A stretch of 64,000 bases of DNA from Enterobacter ludwigii (GTDB lineage: Bacteria > Pseudomonadota > Gammaproteobacteria > Enterobacterales > Enterobacteriaceae). The stretch spans positions 1,426,001 through 1,490,000 of the forward strand of contig CP083824.1 in NCBI GenBank assembly GCA_023023105.1. The letters run 5' to 3'. A model generated the notes under the pieces. The model had not been told where the DNA came from and did not search any database. It saw nothing but the letters and a program-made list of their open reading frames with translations. Numbering within the stretch: position 1 is the stretch's first letter; the number at the start of each line of letters is the position of its first letter. The position numbers and the translations under genes are program-made. This document shows positions 15,868 to 24,710 of the stretch, one piece after another.

Positions 15868-17001
15868 GTGAATGACGCGATCCCCCGCCCGCAGGCGAAA
15901 GTCCGTAAAGCGCTGACCCCGCTTCTTGAAATTCGTAACCTCACCAAATCTTTCGATGGCCAGCATGCCGTGGACGACGTCAATTTGACGATCTACAAAG
16001 GTGAAATTTTTGCCCTCCTGGGAGCATCAGGCTGCGGTAAGTCGACCCTGCTGCGTATGCTGGCCGGTTTTGAACAGCCCACTGCCGGGCAGATTGTGCT
16101 GGATGGCGTGGATCTCTCCAGCGTACCGCCGTATCAGCGCCCGATTAACATGATGTTCCAGTCCTACGCGCTGTTTCCGCACATGACGGTGGAGCAGAAC
16201 ATCGCCTTTGGTCTGAAGCAGGACAAACTGCCGAAAGCCGAAATTACCGCGCGTGTGGCCGAGATGCTGAGCCTGGTTCACATGCAGGAGTTCGCGAAGC
16301 GTAAACCGCACCAGCTCTCTGGCGGTCAGCGTCAGCGTGTCGCCCTGGCCCGCAGTCTGGCAAAACGTCCAAAACTGTTGCTGCTCGACGAGCCGATGGG
16401 GGCGCTGGATAAAAAACTGCGCGACCGTATGCAGCTCGAAGTGGTGGATATCCTCGAACGTGTGGGGGTGACCTGCGTGATGGTGACTCACGACCAGGAA
16501 GAGGCAATGACCATGGCCGGGCGTATCGCCATCATGAACCGTGGGAAGTTCGTGCAGATTGGCGAACCGGAAGAGATTTATGAGCACCCGACTACCCGCT
16601 ACAGCGCGGAGTTCATTGGCTCGGTCAACGTCTTCGAAGGGCTGCTGAAAGACCGCCAGGAAGATGGCCTGGTCATTGAATCACCGGGGCTGCAACATCC
16701 GCTTAAGGTCGATCCGGATAACTCGGTGGTGGATAACGTGCCCGTCTACGTCGCGCTGCGCCCGGAGAAAATCATGCTCTGTGAGGATCCCCCTGCCGAT
16801 GGCTATAACTTTGCCGTCGGTGAAGTGGTACATATTGCCTACCTGGGCGATCTTTCCATCTACCATGTGCGTCTGAAAAGCGGACAGATGCTCAGCGCTC
16901 AGTTGCAGAACGAACATCGCTATCGCAAGGGGCAGCCGACCTGGGGTGACGAAGTGCGCCTGTGCTGGGATGCTGACAGTTGCGTTGTGCTGACGGTATA
17001 A
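15868..17001 (+). CDS. potG: PotG, putrescine ABC transporter ATPase
   Basis: A 377-residue ABC ATPase energising putrescine import. Walker A GASGCGKST (about residues 52-60), Q-loop MFQSYALFPH, signature LSGGQRQR, Walker B LLLLDEPMGALD and the switch histidine VTHD are all present. A C-terminal TOBE-type regulatory domain begins around residue 280. Start GTG 15868 (NDAIPRPQAKVRKAL) reproduces the E. coli N-terminus and follows GCCGGAG; the frame is open upstream to 15772 but that part covers the REP and hairpin and is not coding. Confidence 0.97.
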   Translation: MNDAIPRPQAKVRKALTPLLEIRNLTKSFDGQHAVDDVNLTIYKGEIFALLGASGCGKSTLLRMLAGFEQPTAGQIVLDGVDLSSVPPYQRPINMMFQSYALFPHMTVEQNIAFGLKQDKLPKAEITARVAEMLSLVHMQEFAKRKPHQLSGGQRQRVALARSLAKRPKLLLLDEPMGALDKKLRDRMQLEVVDILERVGVTCVMVTHDQEEAMTMAGRIAIMNRGKFVQIGEPEEIYEHPTTRYSAEFIGSVNVFEGLLKDRQEDGLVIESPGLQHPLKVDPDNSVVDNVPVYVALRPEKIMLCEDPPADGYNFAVGEVVHIAYLGDLSIYHVRLKSGQMLSAQLQNEHRYRKGQPTWGDEVRLCWDADSCVVLTV

Positions 17002-17011
17002 GGAGCGGCCC

Positions 17012-17965
17012 ATGAGTACACTAGAACCTCCAGCCCGCACAGAAAAAACGGGTGGTTTTGCGAACTGGCTGGCGCGTATGCAGATGAACCACGGTCGCAA
17101 GCTGGTGATCGCCATGCCATACGTGTGGCTGATCCTGCTGTTCCTGCTGCCGTTCCTGATTGTTTTCAAGATAAGCCTCGCAGAAATGGCGCGGGCGATC
17201 CCGCCTTATACCAACCTGCTGGACTGGGCCGACGGACAGCTCACGCTGACGCTTAATCTCGGCAACTTCCTGCAGCTGACGGACGATCCGCTCTATTTCG
17301 AAGCGTATTTACAGTCGTTACAGGTGGCGGCGATTTCGACGATCTGCTGTCTGGTGATGGGCTACCCGCTGGCCTGGGCCGTGGCGCACAGTAAGCCGTC
17401 GACGCGTAACATTTTGCTGTTGCTGGTGATCCTGCCGTCGTGGACCTCGTTCCTGATCCGCGTTTACGCCTGGATGGGGATCCTGAAAAATAACGGTGTA
17501 CTGAATAACTTCCTGATGTGGCTCGGAGTTATCGATCAGCCGCTGACGATCCTGCACACCAACCTCGCTGTCTACATCGGCATTGTTTACGCCTATCTGC
17601 CGTTTATGGTGCTGCCGATTTATACGGCGCTGACGCGTATTGATTACTCGCTGGTGGAAGCGTCGCTCGATCTCGGCGCGCGCCCGTTGAAGACCTTCTT
17701 CAGTGTGATCGTCCCGCTGACCAAAGGCGGGATTATTGCCGGGTCGATGCTGGTCTTTATTCCGGCGGTGGGGGAGTTTGTGATCCCGGAACTGCTCGGC
17801 GGGCCGGACAGCATCATGATTGGTCGCGTGCTGTGGCAAGAGTTCTTTAATAACCGCGACTGGCCGGTGGCGTCTGCGGTGGCAATAGTGATGTTACTCC
17901 TGCTGATCGTGCCGATCATGTGGTTCCACAAGCATCAGCAGAAACAGATGGGAGACCACGGATGA
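17012..17965 (+). CDS. potH: PotH, putrescine transporter permease
   Basis: A 317-residue inner-membrane permease of the binding-protein-dependent type, with about six hydrophobic helices after a cytoplasmic N-terminus. The EAA motif that docks the ATPase is EASLDLGARPLKTFFSVIVPL at about residues 215-235. It starts 10 bases after potG with AAGGAG before the ATG. Its stop overlaps the potI start (ATGA). Confidence 0.97.
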   Translation: MSTLEPPARTEKTGGFANWLARMQMNHGRKLVIAMPYVWLILLFLLPFLIVFKISLAEMARAIPPYTNLLDWADGQLTLTLNLGNFLQLTDDPLYFEAYLQSLQVAAISTICCLVMGYPLAWAVAHSKPSTRNILLLLVILPSWTSFLIRVYAWMGILKNNGVLNNFLMWLGVIDQPLTILHTNLAVYIGIVYAYLPFMVLPIYTALTRIDYSLVEASLDLGARPLKTFFSVIVPLTKGGIIAGSMLVFIPAVGEFVIPELLGGPDSIMIGRVLWQEFFNNRDWPVASAVAIVMLLLLIVPIMWFHKHQQKQMGDHG

Positions 17966-18807
17966 ACAACTTACCGGTAGTGCGCTCCCCGTGGCGAATT
18001 GCGATCCTGGTGATTGGCTTTACCTTCCTGTATGCGCCGATGCTGATGCTGGTGATCTACTCCTTCAACAGCTCCAAACTGGTGACGGTCTGGGCTGGCT
18101 GGTCGACGCGCTGGTACAGCGAGTTATTCCACGATGATGCGATGATGAGCGCGGTGGGGCTGAGCCTGACGATTGCTGCGCTGGCCGCAACCATGGCGTC
18201 GGTGCTGGGGACCATCGCTGCACTGGTGATGGTGCGCTTCGGGCGTTTTCGCGGTTCGAACGGCTTTGCTTTTATGATCACCGCCCCGCTGGTTATGCCG
18301 GACGTGATCACCGGTCTGGCGTTGCTGCTGCTGTTCGTGGCGCTGGCGCATGCCATCGGCTGGCCGGCGGATCGCGGGATGCTCACCATCTGGCTGGCAC
18401 ACGTCACTTTCTGTACCGCATACGTGGCGGTGGTGATCTCCTCGCGTCTGCGCGAGCTGGATCGCTCCATTGAAGAGGCGGCGATGGATCTTGGTGCGAC
18501 GCCGCTGAAGGTCTTTTTCATCATCACCCTGCCGATGATTATGCCAGCGGTGATCTCGGGCTGGCTGCTGGCGTTTACCCTGTCGCTCGACGATCTGGTT
18601 ATCGCCAGCTTTGTTTCTGGCCCGGGGGCGACGACGCTGCCGATGCTGGTCTTCTCCAGCGTGCGCATGGGGGTGAACCCGGAAATCAACGCCCTGGCCT
18701 CGATTATTCTTGGCGTGGTCGGAATTGTCGGATTTATCGCCTGGTATTTGATGGCGCGCGCGGAAAAACAGCGTGTGCGTGATATCCAGCGTGCAAGACG
18801 CGGCTGA
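17962..18807 (+). CDS. potI: PotI, putrescine transporter permease
   Basis: A 281-residue permease that pairs with PotH. Six helices are visible, and the EAA loop reads EEAAMDLGATPLKVFFIITL. The start ATG 17962 (MNNLPVVRSPWRIAI) overlaps the potH stop and matches E. coli; the frame is open 14 codons further upstream inside potH. Final gene of the operon, ending QRARRG before a strong terminator. Confidence 0.97.
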   Translation: MNNLPVVRSPWRIAILVIGFTFLYAPMLMLVIYSFNSSKLVTVWAGWSTRWYSELFHDDAMMSAVGLSLTIAALAATMASVLGTIAALVMVRFGRFRGSNGFAFMITAPLVMPDVITGLALLLLFVALAHAIGWPADRGMLTIWLAHVTFCTAYVAVVISSRLRELDRSIEEAAMDLGATPLKVFFIITLPMIMPAVISGWLLAFTLSLDDLVIASFVSGPGATTLPMLVFSSVRMGVNPEINALASIILGVVGIVGFIAWYLMARAEKQRVRDIQRARRG

Positions 18808-18829
18808 AGGATTTAAAATTTCCAGTGAT

Positions 18830-18856
18830 GTGCCGCGTACGACGCGGCACTGTTTT
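18830..18856 (+). terminator. potFGHI terminator
   Basis: Perfect 9-bp stem GTGCCGCGT / ACGCGGCAC with a 3-base loop, followed by TGTTTTT. Located 22 bases after potI and 16 before the chosen ybjO start. Confidence 0.9.
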
Positions 18857-18872
18857 TCAGGGAAGTAAAACA

Positions 18873-19346
18873 TTGGGATTATTAAAGAAATCACGTCCTA
18901 CGCACGCTCGTCCAAATGTTCCTGCGCTGGTTCAGGTGGCGGCGCTCGCCATTATTATGATCCGCTGCCTGGATGTGCTGATGATTCTGAACACCCTGGG
19001 CGCGCGCGGCATTGGTGAATTTATTCACCGCAGCGTGCAGACGTGGAATCTGACGCTGGTCTTTCTGAGCAGCCTGGTGCTGGTGTTTATCGAGATCTAC
19101 TGCGCCTTTTCGCTGGTGAAAGGGCGCAACTGGGCGCGCTGGGTCTATCTGCTGACGCAAATTACCGCCGCCAGCTATCTGTGGGCCGCCTCGCTGGGAT
19201 ATGGCTACCCGGAGCTGTTCAGCATTGCCGGTGAATCCAAACGCGAAATCCTGCGCGCGCTGTTTATGCAAAAACTGCCGGACATACTGGTGCTCTTTTT
19301 ACTCTTCGTTCCGGCCTCCAGTCGGAGATTCTTCCGCCTGCAATAA
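18873..19346 (+). CDS. ybjO: YbjO, DUF2593 inner-membrane protein
   Basis: A protein of about 157 residues with four hydrophobic helices, matching E. coli YbjO: IRCLDVLMILNTLGARGIGE, FIHRSVQTWNLTLVF, EIYCAFSLVKGRNWARWVYL and the C-terminal SSRRFFRLQ. I chose TTG 18873 because the ATG at 18825 would translate across the pot terminator hairpin; GGGAAG lies upstream. The function is unknown. The start choice is uncertain by a few codons. Confidence 0.88.
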   Translation: MGLLKKSRPTHARPNVPALVQVAALAIIMIRCLDVLMILNTLGARGIGEFIHRSVQTWNLTLVFLSSLVLVFIEIYCAFSLVKGRNWARWVYLLTQITAASYLWAASLGYGYPELFSIAGESKREILRALFMQKLPDILVLFLLFVPASSRRFFRLQ

Positions 19347-19351
19347 TGTGT

Positions 19352-19478
19352 ATACACGTCATCCTTCAAGCCGTCTCTGCGTTGGCCGCGTCTGTTCACC
19401 CCAGTCACTTACTTGAGTAAGCTCCTGGGGATTCTCAGACTTGCCGCCTTGATACAACTTGAATGATTTTGTGTATAT
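19352..19478. repeat. ERIC element
   Basis: A palindromic intergenic repeat of about 127 bp. Its core contains GTAAGCTCCTGGGGATTC and CACCCCAGTCACTTACTT, which match the two classic ERIC primer sequences. Imperfect terminal inverted repeats (TGTATACACGTCATCCTTCAAG and CTTGAATGATTTTGTGTATA) bound it. Its right edge runs into TATAAT 31 bases before rlmC. Confidence 0.92.
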
Positions 19479-19511
19479 AATCGCAGCCCTCGTGATTTTT
19501 AAGGTCTTCAT

Positions 19512-20639
19512 ATGCAGTGCGCACTCTATGACGCCGGTCGCTGCCGCTCCTGTCAGTGGATAGAACAGCCGGTCTCTCAACAACTCACCGCCAAAATGGC
19601 CGACCTGCAACAGCTGCTGGCTGAACATGCGGTGGGCGAGTGGTGCGCACCCGTCAGCGGCCCGGAGCAGGGCTTTCGCAACAAAGCCAAAATGGTGGTC
19701 AGCGGCAGCGTTGAAAAACCGCTGCTGGGAATGTTGCATCGTGATGGCGCACCAGAAGACTTAACTGATTGCCCGCTTTACCCCACCTCATTTGAGCCCG
19801 TCTTTGCGGCACTCAAACCGTTTATTGCGCGGGCCGGGTTAACGCCTTACAACGTCGCCCGCAAGCGCGGTGAGCTGAAATACCTTCTGCTGACGGAAAG
19901 CCAGATTGACGGCGGTATGATGCTGCGTTTCGTTCTGCGTTCTGAAACCAAGCTGGAACAGCTTCGCGCGGCGTTGCCGTGGTTGCAGGAACAGCTTCCG
20001 CAGCTTAAGGTCATTACGGCAAATATTCAGCCGGTGCATATGGCGATCATGGAAGGGGAAAAAGAGGTCTTCTTCACCGAACAGCACGCGCTGGCGGAGA
20101 ATTTCAACGGTGTGCCGCTGTGGATCCGCCCGCAAAGCTTCTTCCAGACCAACCCGACTGTCGCCAGTGCGCTGTACGCCACCGCGCGCGACTGGGTTCG
20201 GGCGTTAAACATCCATCATATGTGGGATCTGTTCTGCGGCGTGGGGGGATTTGGCCTGCACTGCGCCACGCCTGAGATGCAGCTTACCGGGATTGAGATC
20301 TCTGCTGAGGCGATTGCCTGCGCCAGACAGTCCGCCGCTGAGCTGGGGTTAACGAATCTGCACTTCCAGGCGCTGGACTCTACGCAGTTCGCGACCGGGC
20401 AGGGTAATGTGCCAGAGCTGGTACTGGTAAACCCGCCGCGCCGTGGCATCGGACAAGCGCTATGCGATTACCTGAGCCAGATGGCACCGGATTACATCGT
20501 CTATTCAAGCTGCAACGCGCAGACGATGGCGAAAGATATTGCGCATTTGCCGGATTATCGCATTGAGCGCGTTCAGCTTTTCGATATGTTCCCGCACACT
20601 GCGCACTATGAAGTGTTGACGCTACTCGTTAAACAATAA
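19512..20639 (+). CDS. rlmC: RlmC, 23S rRNA m5U747 methyltransferase
   Basis: A 375-residue SAM-dependent RNA methyltransferase of the RumA/TrmA type, as long as E. coli RlmC (RumB). The N-terminal cysteines [14 protein letters not shown], with a fourth in DCPLYP, bind a 4Fe-4S cluster. The methyltransferase domain shows [13 protein letters not shown] (SAM binding), [10 protein letters not shown] and the catalytic cysteine in YSSCNAQTM. It methylates U747 of 23S rRNA. It follows the ERIC element, which may supply its -10, and ends in a hairpin shared with the convergent peptide gene. Confidence 0.97.
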   Translation: MQCALYDAGRCRSCQWIEQPVSQQLTAKMADLQQLLAEHAVGEWCAPVSGPEQGFRNKAKMVVSGSVEKPLLGMLHRDGAPEDLTDCPLYPTSFEPVFAALKPFIARAGLTPYNVARKRGELKYLLLTESQIDGGMMLRFVLRSETKLEQLRAALPWLQEQLPQLKVITANIQPVHMAIMEGEKEVFFTEQHALAENFNGVPLWIRPQSFFQTNPTVASALYATARDWVRALNIHHMWDLFCGVGGFGLHCATPEMQLTGIEISAEAIACARQSAAELGLTNLHFQALDSTQFATGQGNVPELVLVNPPRRGIGQALCDYLSQMAPDYIVYSSCNAQTMAKDIAHLPDYRIERVQLFDMFPHTAHYEVLTLLVKQ

Positions 20640-20644
20640 GTGAA

Positions 20645-20673
20645 GCAGCCGGAGGGCGGGTGCCTCCGGCTGC
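20645..20673. terminator. Bidirectional hairpin between rlmC and the MXKDX gene
   Basis: Perfect 11-bp stem GCAGCCGGAGG / CCTCCGGCTGC with a 7-base loop between two convergent genes. No strong T-run on either side. Confidence 0.7.
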
Positions 20674-20681
20674 GATGAGAC

Positions 20682-20927
20682 TTACTGGCTCATGGCGTCT
20701 TTTTTACCCATCTCATCCTTTTTCATGTTGTCCATTTTGCCCATTTTGTCTTTCCCCATGTGATCCTTCTTCATGGCGTCTTTGCACATGTCGCCCTTAC
20801 ACATTTTATCGTGTGGCTGGGACATGGTGTCTTTTGCCATCGTCTCTTTGTTCATGGAGTCTGCCGCCTGCACATTTGCCATAAACAGAGCTGAAAGCAC
20901 GGTTGCTGCAATGATCATTTTTTTCAT
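20682..20927 (-). CDS. Methionine-rich periplasmic MXKDX-repeat peptide
   Basis: An 81-residue secreted peptide. A Sec signal peptide (MKKMIIAATVLSALFMANVQA, cut about residue 21) precedes a mature chain made almost only of pentapeptide-like units with methionine at the repeat positions (ETMAKDTMSQ, DKMCKGDMCKDAMKKDHMGK, DKMGKMDNMKKDEMGKKDAM). Two cysteines are present, little is hydrophobic, and the chain is probably disordered. It is the last gene of the minus-strand cytochrome-b/oxidoreductase operon, 28 bases after it. By analogy with methionine-rich peptides paired with MsrP-like enzymes in perchlorate reducers, it probably acts as a sacrificial methionine pool for hypochlorite-type oxidants. 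Metal binding is an alternative. Confidence 0.85.
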   Translation of the reverse strand: MKKMIIAATVLSALFMANVQAADSMNKETMAKDTMSQPHDKMCKGDMCKDAMKKDHMGKDKMGKMDNMKKDEMGKKDAMSQ

Positions 20928-20955
20928 GGTATTCCTCGTCGTTTACGTTGTTGTA

Positions 20956-21726
20956 TTAACTGCCACCAAACCAGTTGTAACCCTGGTCTTCCCAGTAACC
21001 GCCGGGGAAGCGATTGGTGATTTCAATGACCTGAATATGCTTCGGGTTTTTGTACCCCAGCTTGGTCGGGATACGGAGTTTCATGGGATAACCGTACTCA
21101 GGAGGGAGGATTTGGTTATCCCAGGTTAGGGCGAGCAGCGTTTGCGGGTGCAACGCGGTCGCCATATCAATGCTGGTGTAGTAATCATCCGCACAGCGGA
21201 AGCTGATGTATTTGGCGCGGGTGTCGGCACCGATCGCCTGCAGAAAATGGCGGAAGGGGATTCCACCCCAACGGCCAATCGCGCTCCATCCTTCCACGCA
21301 AATATGGCGCGTGATCTGGTTTACCTGCTGCATACGATACAACTCAGGCAGGGACCAGCTGCGGGTGTCTCGCACCAGGCCGCGAATGGCGAGTTGATAA
21401 TCCCGGCCGTCGACCTGCGGAATTTGGTCGCGATCGTAAAAGGCGTTAAACGGGAAAGGGCGGGTGATGTCGCTTTCGGTATATTCAGGTGCCAGATGAC
21501 GGTCGCTGAACAGGAAACCCTGGACACGATCGTTAAAGCGCGACATTCGTGAAAGTGCAGTTTCAACACTGGCGTTGTCGCTCAGGTCACAGCCTGTAAG
21601 CAGCATAATCCCGCCTAACGTCAGCCCCTGTTTAAGAAAGTGACGTCGCTGTGCATTTACGGATTTTTCGGCGTCCTTGACCAGATATTCCGCGTCGCGG
21701 GAAGAGAGAAAGGTTGGTTTTTTCAT
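20956..21726 (-). CDS. Tat-exported molybdopterin oxidoreductase, MsrP (YedY)-like
   Basis: A 256-residue protein of the sulfite-oxidase/YedY family. The twin-arginine signal is QRRHFLKQG at about residues 26-34, followed by GGIMLLTGC, which could also be a lipobox. The molybdenum-ligating cysteine lies in RHICVEGWSAIGRWGG. C-terminal motifs YGYPMKLRIPTKLGYKNPKH and FPGGYWEDQGYNWFGG are typical. MsrP reduces methionine sulfoxide in periplasmic proteins with electrons from a membrane cytochrome. It is encoded 9 bases after such a cytochrome and before a methionine-rich peptide, so methionine-sulfoxide reductase activity is the best guess. It is a paralogue type distinct from standard msrP-msrQ. 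Confidence 0.88.
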   Translation of the reverse strand: MKKPTFLSSRDAEYLVKDAEKSVNAQRRHFLKQGLTLGGIMLLTGCDLSDNASVETALSRMSRFNDRVQGFLFSDRHLAPEYTESDITRPFPFNAFYDRDQIPQVDGRDYQLAIRGLVRDTRSWSLPELYRMQQVNQITRHICVEGWSAIGRWGGIPFRHFLQAIGADTRAKYISFRCADDYYTSIDMATALHPQTLLALTWDNQILPPEYGYPMKLRIPTKLGYKNPKHIQVIEITNRFPGGYWEDQGYNWFGGS

Positions 21727-21735
21727 GAGATACCC

Positions 21736-22332
21736 TTAGCGACCGCGTAGCATTGCCAGTAATGTTTTAGGAACGAGCAGCACCATAAGCAGGTGGATCA
21801 CGACAAACACAACAATGAAGGACATACAAAAGAAGTGGATGTAACGTGCGGTGTCATAGCCTCCCAGCAGTTCACGTAAAAGCGGAAACTGAACGGATTT
21901 CCAGATAACCAGCCCGGAAAGCACAAGCATTACGCCGGTTAATATGGCCAGCAAGTAGGCCAGTTTTTGCACCATGTTGTAGTGGCTGAGATCGGCATGC
22001 TGCAGTTTTCCCCGCAGGGCCAGCGCCATATCCTTGAGTAACCCCTTAACAGACAAAGGGAAAAAGGTGCGAGCAAAGCGCCCGGTGACAATACCTAACG
22101 TGCAGTAGATCAGGCCGTTAATACCTAAAACCCACATCATGGCGAAGTGCCACTGCAGCGCGCCGCCCAGCCAGCCTCCCAGCGTGAAAGAGGACGGAAA
22201 AGTGAATGGGAACAACGGCGAGGCGTTATAAATTCGCCATCCGCTGAATACCATGCCAGCCATGGCGAGGGCATTAATCCAGTGACACACCCTGACCCAA
22301 AGGGGATGAATAACAGCTGTTGGCAGAGACAT
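21736..22332 (-). CDS. Cytochrome b561-type membrane electron donor
   Basis: A 198-residue membrane protein with four hydrophobic helices. Histidines at HPLWVRVCHW (helix 1), ALQWHFAMMW (helix 2) and RYIHFFCMSFIVVFVVIH (helix 4) are positioned to bind two b hemes as in cytochrome b561/FdnI-like subunits. The start ATG 22332 (MSLPTAVIHP) has GAGG 5 bases upstream; the frame continues 10 codons further without a ribosome site. It is first gene of the operon and would pass quinol electrons to the periplasmic molybdoenzyme, taking the part MsrQ plays for MsrP. Confidence 0.87.
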   Translation of the reverse strand: MSLPTAVIHPLWVRVCHWINALAMAGMVFSGWRIYNASPLFPFTFPSSFTLGGWLGGALQWHFAMMWVLGINGLIYCTLGIVTGRFARTFFPLSVKGLLKDMALALRGKLQHADLSHYNMVQKLAYLLAILTGVMLVLSGLVIWKSVQFPLLRELLGGYDTARYIHFFCMSFIVVFVVIHLLMVLLVPKTLLAMLRGR

Positions 22333-22476
22333 GGTGACCTCGTTATTCCATTGCGTGGTCAAATCCTAAGATAAATTCGGTCACCACATCCTCACGGAAG
22401 TTTAAATAAAATGTGATAACTCCGGCGGGCGTTATTAGGTAAGCTCAACTGTAATGAAACGGCGTGGATGTGGGTC
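22333..22476. promoter_or_regulatory. Divergent promoter region, cytochrome b / two-component system
   Basis: A 144-base region between the cytochrome operon (minus) and the response regulator (plus). Both directions presumably start here, and the regulator is expected to bind. No specific repeat could be assigned with confidence. Confidence 0.4.
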
Positions 22477-23199
22477 ATGAGTAACGCAAAGAAAATATTG
22501 CTGGTGGAGGACGATAGCGATATCGCCGCCTTCCTGAGCCTGAACTTAAAAGATGAAGGTTTTGAGATTGTGCACGAAGCCGATGGCGAACGTGCGCTGC
22601 TCCAACTGGAAAAACAGCACTGGGATGCCGTGATCCTCGATCTGATGCTGCCTGGCGTGGACGGGCTGGAGATCTGTCGCCGTATCCGCCAGATGACCCG
22701 CTATCTGCCTGTCATTATCATCAGCGCACGCACCAGCGAGACGCACCGGGTGCTGGGGCTCGAGATGGGGGCTGACGACTACCTGCCTAAACCGTTTTCC
22801 GTTCTGGAGCTGATTGCTCGCGTCAAGGCGCTCTTTCGACGTCAGGAAGCGATGGGGCAAAATCTTCGTCTGGAGGCGGGTATTATTCGCTGTCACGGCA
22901 TGGAAATTGACCCCCTGGCACGAGAGGTTCGCCTGCGGGGGGAAACCATTGACTTGACCCCGCGTGAGTTTGATTTGCTCTACTGGTTTGCCCGTCATCC
23001 GGGCGAGGTGTTCTCCCGTTTATCGTTGCTGGATCATGTCTGGGGCTACCAGCATGAAGGGTACGAGCACACGGTAAATACGCACATTAACCGTCTGCGC
23101 GTCAAAATTGAAAAAGATGCTGCAGAGCCAGATATCATCCTGACGGTGTGGGGGAAAGGGTACAAATTTGCCGTCGAAAAAGCGGAGCCCCACGCATGA
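22477..23199 (+). CDS. OmpR/PhoB-family response regulator
   Basis: A response regulator of about 240 residues. The receiver domain has the acidic pair VEDD near the N-terminus, phosphoacceptor aspartate in AVILDLMLPG (about residue 53), the switch threonine/serine region IIISARTS and lysine in YLPKPFS. The C-terminal winged helix shows IDLTPREFDLLYWFARHPGE and HTVNTHINRLRVKIE with the WGKGYKF wing. I use ATG 22477 (MSNAKKILLVEDD); an ATG at 22468 is also possible. It overlaps the kinase gene by 4 bases and is divergent from the cytochrome-b/MsrP-like operon, its likely target. Confidence 0.92.
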   Translation: MSNAKKILLVEDDSDIAAFLSLNLKDEGFEIVHEADGERALLQLEKQHWDAVILDLMLPGVDGLEICRRIRQMTRYLPVIIISARTSETHRVLGLEMGADDYLPKPFSVLELIARVKALFRRQEAMGQNLRLEAGIIRCHGMEIDPLAREVRLRGETIDLTPREFDLLYWFARHPGEVFSRLSLLDHVWGYQHEGYEHTVNTHINRLRVKIEKDAAEPDIILTVWGKGYKFAVEKAEPHA

Positions 23200-24668
23200 T
23201 AAGCCACTTAACCTTGAGCCAGCGCCTGTCACTTCTTTTTAGCGCCACGCTTGTTTTATGCATGTTTGTGGCATGTGGCGTGCAGCTTTATAGCAGTAAG
23301 CAGTACGGCGATGCCATGGTGCAACGTCTGTCAGCGGGGTTGGCGCAGCAGATAGTGAACAGTGAACCGCTTCTTGATAACCAGGGTAAAGCAAACGCTG
23401 AGAATCTCAAATCGCTGTTCGATCGTCTGATGACGCTTAATCCCAGCGTTGAACTCTATGTGGTGTCGCCTCAGGGACATATTGTGGCAGACGCGGCCCC
23501 GGTCGGGCACATGAAGCGTCAAACGATTGACCTTACCCCGTTAAACAACTATTTATCCGGGGCTGCTTTCCCTGTGTATGGCGATGATCCACGAAGTCTG
23601 GATCAACGTAAGGTGTTCAGCGTGGCGCCGATCCTCCTTAACGGCAATCTGCACTCCTACTTGTATATTATTCTCCAGGGCGAAGACCTGAATGCACTGG
23701 CGAACACCGCGTGGCACAAGGCCCTGACCGACGCTATCGTAGGATCGCTTTTACTGGCATTACTCTTTGGCGCACTGGCCTGGTGGTTGGTCAAAAAATG
23801 GGTTACCCGTCCAGTGGAACAGTTAACCAGCGAGGTAAATGACCTTGAGCAGGACAGCATCAGCGCCATAAAAAGTCTGGCCGCCCGGCCGGTCAATCTG
23901 GCTCCTGAAAACGAAGTTGAACTGCTTCGTAACACGTTTATCGAATTATCGCGCAAGATTGCCTCACAATGGGATCAACTGGCTGACGGTGACCGCCAGC
24001 GCAGGGAGTTTATCGCCAATATCTCTCACGATCTTCGCACGCCGCTGACTTCGCTGCTGGGGTATCTCGAAACCCTCTCGCTTAAGTCCGCCACGTTGAG
24101 TGCCGAGGAGCAGAATCAATACCTGGCTATCGCACTGCGTCAGGGACAGAAAGTGCGCCATCTCTCTCAACAGCTGTTTGAACTGGCGCGCCTTGAGCAT
24201 GGGGGGATTAAACCACAGCGCGAACGTTTTGCCATGGCTGAATTGATTTCAGATGTGGCGCAAAAATTCGAACTGACCACACAGACAAGGCAGTTGCGAA
24301 TGCATATAGACGTCCCTGGCCCGCTGCCGCTGGTGTATGCCGATGTGTCGATGATTGAGCGGGTGGTCACGAATTTGCTGGATAATGCCGTTCGCCATAC
24401 CCCGGCAGGAGGCGAGATTTTGCTTAAGGTCTGGCAGGAGAATGGGCTTCTGCAGGTTGAGGTGGCGGACAGTGGCTCAGGTATCGAGCGTGCATTGCGT
24501 GACGATCTGTTTCAGCGTCCTTCTGCGTTAAACCCGCAGGCATCGCGGGAGAATCGCGGCGGATTAGGCTTGCTGATTGTGAAGCGAATGCTGGAGCTGC
24601 ATGGGGGAGGGATCAGGCTGATGGATTCGGTGAGCGGGGCACGTTTCCGGTTCTTTGTGCCGTTGTAA
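23196..24668 (+). CDS. Membrane sensor histidine kinase
   Basis: A 490-residue kinase partner of the preceding regulator (ATGA overlap). A first membrane helix (LLFSATLVLCMFVACGVQLY, about residues 14-33), a periplasmic domain of about 150 residues, then a second helix (AIVGSLLLALLFGALAWWLV) and a HAMP-like linker follow. The phosphoacceptor histidine lies in FIANISHDLRTPLTSLLGYL. The N box is NLLDNAVRHTP, G1 DSGSGIE and G2 GGLGLLIVK. The ligand is unknown; oxidant or metal stress would fit its neighbours. Confidence 0.92.
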   Translation: MISHLTLSQRLSLLFSATLVLCMFVACGVQLYSSKQYGDAMVQRLSAGLAQQIVNSEPLLDNQGKANAENLKSLFDRLMTLNPSVELYVVSPQGHIVADAAPVGHMKRQTIDLTPLNNYLSGAAFPVYGDDPRSLDQRKVFSVAPILLNGNLHSYLYIILQGEDLNALANTAWHKALTDAIVGSLLLALLFGALAWWLVKKWVTRPVEQLTSEVNDLEQDSISAIKSLAARPVNLAPENEVELLRNTFIELSRKIASQWDQLADGDRQRREFIANISHDLRTPLTSLLGYLETLSLKSATLSAEEQNQYLAIALRQGQKVRHLSQQLFELARLEHGGIKPQRERFAMAELISDVAQKFELTTQTRQLRMHIDVPGPLPLVYADVSMIERVVTNLLDNAVRHTPAGGEILLKVWQENGLLQVEVADSGSGIERALRDDLFQRPSALNPQASRENRGGLGLLIVKRMLELHGGGIRLMDSVSGARFRFFVPL

Positions 24669-24672
24669 GAAA

Positions 24673-24704
24673 TTGCCGGGTAAGGCGAAACCATCACCCG
24701 GCAA
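24673..24704. repeat. REP-type hairpin between kinase and artJ
   Basis: TTGCCGGGT and ACCCGGCAA flank GAAACC-type loop sequence (TAAGGCGAAACCATC). A typical REP unit between convergent genes, followed by AAAAAT on the plus strand. Probably aids transcription termination from both sides. Confidence 0.75.
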
Positions 24705-24710
24705 AAATAC

